Assembly: GCF_003666245.1 (NCBI RefSeq)
Contig: NZ_MJLZ01000041.1
Coordinates: 1 to 39,025, forward strand
DNA from: Brenneria alni
Lineage (GTDB): Bacteria > Pseudomonadota > Gammaproteobacteria > Enterobacterales > Enterobacteriaceae
DNA: 39,025 nt
Reading direction: 5' to 3'
Shown here: piece by piece, positions 35,956-39,025 of the stretch
How positions within the stretch are numbered: the first letter of the stretch is position 1
Layout of the letters: every line of letters begins with the position of its first letter
Notes under the pieces: generated by a model
Told to the model about the DNA's origin: nothing
What the model saw: the letters and a program-made list of their open reading frames with translations, nothing else
Database searches by the model: none
Made by a program: the position numbers and the translations under genes

Positions 35956-36365
35956 TTTTGGGATATGAACTTTTGATGTCAATGCTTACGTCGACACCAG
36001 GCGTGTACCGGGTGGAATGTTGCCGCTTTCAGCTCTGCCCGTGCGCTTGCTTATCGCCTTAGGGGGATGCCGGGTGGGAATCCATCGCGCTCTTCGTCGT
36101 GAAAGGTGCATACCGTGTTCGTCAGTCAGTTTGACGGGCTTTTCAGCAGGTTTTGCATCTCTAACCTTTACCTCAGTGAGAGCCGTAGAAAATCTCCCAC
36201 AGTAATGGCATCTGCATTATCGAACTTATCATGCCAACATTTATACCAACAAAACAAGCTGGATTACTGTATATTTAAACAGTATTTAATGGATTGTGAT
36301 TGAAGTGCATTTCATTGAAAAAATTGAGGAAAATAGACTTTGATATACTTCGATAGACGGGGTTC
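35956..36365. other. Non-coding region between hrp box and tRNA-Arg
   Basis: About 410 bp without a supportable gene. Short open frames (for example on the plus strand at 36017-36303) lack ribosome sites and conserved motifs. Base composition shifts from mixed to AT-rich towards the tRNA. No integrase fragment or copy of the tRNA 3' end was seen here. Confidence 0.55.
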
Positions 36366-36440
36366 TGGCGTCCCCAGCAGGAATCGAACCTACAACTAGC
36401 CCTTAGGAGGGGCTCGTTATATCCATTTAACTATGGGGAC
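36366..36440 (-). tRNA. argW: tRNA-Arg (anticodon CCT)
   Basis: A complete 75-nt tRNA including an encoded CCA. The acceptor stem is GTCCCC paired with GGGGAC, the anticodon loop CTCCTAA has anticodon CCT (36405-36407), and the T loop GTTCGATTC is canonical. It closely resembles E. coli argW and has the same neighbours, yfdC and mlaA. In E. coli argW is a prophage integration site. Here the 3' end faces the accessory block with the effector and lyase genes. Confidence 0.97.
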
Positions 36441-36453
36441 GCAAAGCGGGGCT

Positions 36454-36482
36454 ATTATACTCATTTTGGCCCTGAGAATAAG
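36454..36482 (-). promoter_or_regulatory. Probable promoter of argW
   Basis: On the minus strand a perfect -10 hexamer TATAAT lies at 36459-36454. A weak -35 candidate (TTATTC) sits 16 bases further upstream. Between -10 and the tRNA is a G/C-rich GCCCCGC discriminator, typical for stable-RNA genes under stringent control. Confidence 0.6.
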
Positions 36483-36516
36483 CACTTAACAGTGCGTTTG
36501 CTTAAACTGTCAGCAA

Positions 36517-37473
36517 TCAGGCTTCTTTTTTCTCTTTTTGCTGCGGTATCTTCTTCTCCCGCCCGGTCACTTCTTTCATGGATTGATTACTCATGTCGTT
36601 ACGGGTTTGGGCATGACTCATCAGGGCGAAAATGAAGGTGCCGCCGATAATGTTGCCTGCCAGCGTCGGCAGAGCAAAAGGCCAGATGAAATCCTGCCAG
36701 GCGATTTTACCGATAAACACCAGGTAAAAAATTTCTGAGGCGCCGGCGACAATATGTGTGAGGTTACTGAATGCGATCATCCAGGTCATGATGATGATGA
36801 CCCATATTTTGGCTGAACCGGCGTGCGGGATCATCCAGACCATGGTGGCGATAATCCAGCCGGAGACCACGGCATTGGCAAACATTTCTGTCGGTGAATT
36901 TTTCATCACCTTCATGGAAAGCTCGATCAGCGCGTCGCGGGTTGCGCCATCAAACACAGGCATGTAGGTGAACGCCAGCGCGGCAAGCGCCGTACCCACC
37001 AGATTGCCTGCCAGCACCAGTCCCCATAATCGGAATAGCAGATAGAAATTATGGCGTGCTGGTTTTTGCATGACGGGAAGCACTGCCGTCACGGTATTTT
37101 CGGTAAACAGTTGTTGGCGGGCCATAATAACGATTACAAAGCCAATGGTGTAACCAAAGCATTGCAGTAAAAAACCACCAGGGACGCCCACCAGGTTCAT
37201 ATGCAGCATACCGATGGCCATGAATGACGTGCCCATCGACAGGCCCGCAGCGATAGCCGACCAGAATAGCGCCATGGCATCCCGTTCCAGCTCTTTTTCT
37301 CCTTCCTGACGAATCTCTTCATGTATGGCGGCGGCAGGCGAGGGTAATGCCGCTTCTTCAACGTCGATGTCTTTGCCCTGACTATTTTCTTCGCTTTCCA
37401 CCTCGATATTCTTTTCATCATCGGGCGGTGGGCTTTCTCTCTCGGTGTGGTTCCGGGCTGATGTCTGGTTCAT
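36517..37473 (-). CDS. yfdC: YfdC, formate/nitrite transporter (FNT) family membrane protein
   Basis: A 318-residue inner-membrane protein from the ATG at 37473 (ACAGG before it); the frame opens 22 codons earlier, but that part is unlike the family. The first 75 residues are highly charged and cytoplasmic (SPPPDDEKNIEVESEENSQGKD). Then six hydrophobic segments follow with the FNT pattern: ALFWSAIAAGLSMGTSFMAIGMLH, LLQCFGYTIGFVIVIMARQQLFTENTVTAVLP and LWGLVLAGNLVGTALAAL. Then come MFANAVVSGWIIATMVWM and LTHIVAGASEIFYLVFIGKI, and finally LPTLAGNIIGGTFIFALMSHAQ. YfdC is a divergent FNT homologue of unsettled substrate. Its position between argW and mlaA equals that in E. coli. Confidence 0.93.
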   Translation of the reverse strand: MNQTSARNHTERESPPPDDEKNIEVESEENSQGKDIDVEEAALPSPAAAIHEEIRQEGEKELERDAMALFWSAIAAGLSMGTSFMAIGMLHMNLVGVPGGFLLQCFGYTIGFVIVIMARQQLFTENTVTAVLPVMQKPARHNFYLLFRLWGLVLAGNLVGTALAALAFTYMPVFDGATRDALIELSMKVMKNSPTEMFANAVVSGWIIATMVWMIPHAGSAKIWVIIIMTWMIAFSNLTHIVAGASEIFYLVFIGKIAWQDFIWPFALPTLAGNIIGGTFIFALMSHAQTRNDMSNQSMKEVTGREKKIPQQKEKKEA

Positions 37474-37835
37474 ACCTGTTCTCTTTATCTCTCTTTTTAC
37501 TGCCTTAAGCGTAGCCGTTTTCAAAATATGCGGTAGCATCGGTTTTGGGGGAGCCTATGCTATGATTTTGTCATGCAGCAGGGGGGAGTGTCGAAACCGC
37601 CTGTTACACTGCACGTACTATCTGCGTTTCTGTCATTTGAAAAGATATTGAGAATAGTCTGGTAAGTATCTGAAAAGACAGGAATGCGCAAGCCAGCGTT
37701 AGCAGGGGAGCAATAAAATGTTACACTGTTGGCCGATATTCCGCCCTTGCTTCTCAAGCTGATGAACTGAGGAGATTCCGGGAATGCCTTGTTCTCAGTG
37801 GTGGGTATAACGCAATATAATCAGGGAGAACAGAT
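37474..37835. other. Divergent intergenic region between yfdC and mlaA
   Basis: A 362-bp gap that must contain the promoters of both divergent genes. I see no gene; the frames on both strands lack starts with ribosome sites. An AGGGAGAA ribosome site ends it before mlaA. I could not place promoters with confidence. Confidence 0.55.
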
Positions 37836-38597
37836 ATGAATTACCGCCTGAGTGGGGTGGTGTTTGCCAGTGTGTTACTTGTGGGTTGCGCCAGTTACGG
37901 CGATCGGTCTCAGGAAGGGCGTTCGGACCCACTTGAAGGATTTAACCGTTCCATGTTCAGTTTTAACTATAACGTGCTGGATCCTTATCTGGTAAGACCG
38001 GCGGCTGTTGTGTGGCGAGACTATCTGCCATCACCGGCGCGTAATGGGCTGAACAACTTTTTTGGTAACCTGTCTGAGCCTGCGACGATGGTGAACTATT
38101 TTGTCGAAGGTAAACCGTATAAAGCTATGGTGCACTTCAACCGTTTTTTCCTGAATACCTTGTTGGGAATGGGCGGTTTGATTGATGTGGCGTCAATGGC
38201 GAACCCCAAACTGGCAAAAGAAGAACCCCGTCGTTTCGGTAGTACGCTGGGTAATTATGGGATGGGGTATGGGCCATATGTGGTCTTGCCTGGCTATGGC
38301 AGCGCAACAATCCGTCAGGATGGCGGCGATTTCATTGATACGCTCTATCCGCCGTTGAGCTACCTGACATTCTGGATGTCGGCGGGGAAATGGATGCTGG
38401 AAGGGTTGGAAACGCGGGCGCAATTGCTGGATTCCGACGGTTTGTTGCGTAATTCTTCCGACCCTTACCTGATGGTGCGTGAAGCCTATTTCCAGCGGCA
38501 TGATTTCCTGGCCAGTGACGGGCAGATCACTCCGCAAATAAATCCAAATGCAGCGGCGATTGAAGACTCGCTTGGCGAGATTGACTCCGGTCAGTAA
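37836..38597 (+). CDS. mlaA: MlaA (VacJ), outer-membrane lipid asymmetry lipoprotein
   Basis: Outer-membrane lipoprotein of 253 residues that removes misplaced phospholipids from the outer leaflet and passes them to MlaC. Residues 1-17 are a type II signal peptide with lipobox LVGC, lipidated Cys18, followed by Ala-Ser, compatible with outer-membrane sorting. VacJ family blocks are DPLEGFNRSMFSFNYNVLDPYLVRPAA, PSPARNGLNNFFGNLSEPATMVNYF, FNRFFLNTLLGMGGLIDVASMA, and FGSTLGNYGMGYGPYVVLPGYGSATIRQDGG. The gene is complete (E. coli 251). Its terminator has been interrupted by a repeat element. Confidence 0.96.
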   Translation: MNYRLSGVVFASVLLVGCASYGDRSQEGRSDPLEGFNRSMFSFNYNVLDPYLVRPAAVVWRDYLPSPARNGLNNFFGNLSEPATMVNYFVEGKPYKAMVHFNRFFLNTLLGMGGLIDVASMANPKLAKEEPRRFGSTLGNYGMGYGPYVVLPGYGSATIRQDGGDFIDTLYPPLSYLTFWMSAGKWMLEGLETRAQLLDSDGLLRNSSDPYLMVREAYFQRHDFLASDGQITPQINPNAAAIEDSLGEIDSGQ

Positions 38598-38630
38598 TTA
38601 CCGGGTATTTTCGCTTCGGCTAAAGGCACC

Positions 38631-38835
38631 TGAGGTTGCTGACAAAGCAGCCTGTAAGCCTGAGATACACGGCCTGGCGTACCGAGGGGCCATTATGGGA
38701 CACATCCTTGTGTCCCATCCTGCGGGTCAGCATAAATGCTGTTCAAATTTTGCTCCCGGCAAATTTGTCGGCGGCTTACGCCGCTACGACCCCTCAGCAC
38801 GCCCTCCCTAATAATGAGCTTTGTCAGCAGTCTGA
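38631..38835. mobile_element. 205-bp MITE-like palindromic element inserted in the mlaA terminator
   Basis: A non-coding element with 18-bp terminal inverted repeats: TGAGGTTGCTGACAAAGC (38631-38648) against GCTTTGTCAGCAGTCTGA (38818-38835), 15 of 18 paired. Both sides carry GGCACC (38625-38630 and 38836-38841), a 6-bp target duplication. Inside are nested hairpins: a perfect 10-bp stem ATGGGACACA/TGTGTCCCAT (38695-38718), an arm pair GAGGGG/CCCCTC, and GCGGC/GCCGC. No transposase frame is present, so it must be moved by an enzyme encoded elsewhere. I do not recognise the family. Confidence 0.75.
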
Positions 38836-38860
38836 GGCACCTTCGGGTGCCTTTAGCTTT
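38836..38860. terminator. Surviving half of a terminator downstream of mlaA
   Basis: GGCACC-TTCG-GGTGCC followed by TTTAGCTTT still forms a 6-bp UUCG-capped hairpin. The left outer part of the ancestral stem, GCTAAAGGCACC, now lies at 38619-38630 on the other side of the repeat element. Its exact complement GGTGCCTTTAGC is at 38846-38857. Together they would make a perfect 12-bp terminator stem. Confidence 0.8.
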
Positions 38861-39025
38861 GATAAAATGCTGCTACACTTATTTTTAGTTAGAGCATCAG
38901 TTAGTTTGTTTCGTAAAAGTTATTACATTGTTATTCGTTTATTTACTTACAAAAATTTCTTTTCTCTTCCAGGTGACAATAATGACACATTGCTGGCCAG
39001 CGCTGATGCCCCTTTGGTGCTGAAA
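38861..39025. other. End of window, no supportable gene
   Basis: About 165 bp of AT-rich DNA. In E. coli fadL converges on mlaA, but no frame here ends like FadL. An ATG at 38982 opens only a 13-codon frame. A gene beginning beyond the edge may use this stretch as its upstream region. Confidence 0.4.

Noticed and set aside
30568-36365. Second copy of the tRNA-Arg 3' end as an attL/attR site
   Set aside because: Looked for repeats of the T-arm and acceptor sequence left of the tRNA and saw none.
38982-39023. 13-codon frame as a leader peptide or gene start at the right edge
   Set aside because: Too short, no attenuator structure nearby, and the window ends.
1-39025. CRISPR arrays, intact IS transposases or integrases
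   Set aside because: No regularly spaced direct repeats and no transposase or integrase motifs were seen in any long frame.

Overview
The window looks like a chromosomal segment of a plant-associated enterobacterium, most likely Pectobacteriaceae (Brenneria/Pectobacterium/Dickeya-like). The grounds are enterobacterial gene neighbourhoods (galF-gnd; argW-yfdC-mlaA), an ERIC repeat, a Salmonella-type anaerobic cobalamin operon, and a HrpL-type promoter in front of a type III chaperone/effector pair. The genus is an inference from content, not from any alignment.

Layout. 1-5.8 kb: the end of a surface-polysaccharide region, with an ERIC element, an AT-rich acyltransferase-3/SGNH O-acetylase, a group II intron maturase remnant, galF, gnd and a small glycine-rich lipoprotein. 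5.9-24.2 kb: adenosylcobalamin synthesis. pduX, cobD and a YahK-like alcohol dehydrogenase lie on the minus strand. Facing away from them is a cobalamin riboswitch and an 18-gene, mostly overlapping operon: cbiABCDETFGHJKLP-cobUSCT. This covers cobalt insertion into the precorrin ring through ring contraction, amidation, aminopropanol attachment and nucleotide loop assembly. The cobalt importer genes cbiMNQO, which lie between cbiL and cbiP in Salmonella, are missing. 24.5-30.6 kb: a compact catabolic-looking cassette of an RpiR-type regulator, a PotD/A/B/C-like ABC importer with a Tat-type signal on its binding protein, and a creatinase-like M24 hydrolase lacking most metal ligands.

30.7-36.4 kb: accessory DNA ending at the 3' end of tRNA-Arg(CCT) (argW). 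It holds a Tat-exported alginate-lyase-fold protein with Fn3-like and LamG-like domains, and a candidate type III effector (701 aa) with its CesT-like chaperone. Upstream of the chaperone is a hrp box with one mismatch in the core bases. 36.4-39 kb: core genome again, with argW, yfdC (FNT channel) and mlaA (outer-membrane lipid asymmetry lipoprotein). The terminator after mlaA has been split by a 205-bp non-coding MITE-like element with 18-bp imperfect terminal inverted repeats and a 6-bp target duplication.

The least-described parts are the effector/chaperone operon beside argW, the RpiR-ABC-M24 cassette, and the MITE-like element. All functions are read from motifs, order and lengths; no database search was run.
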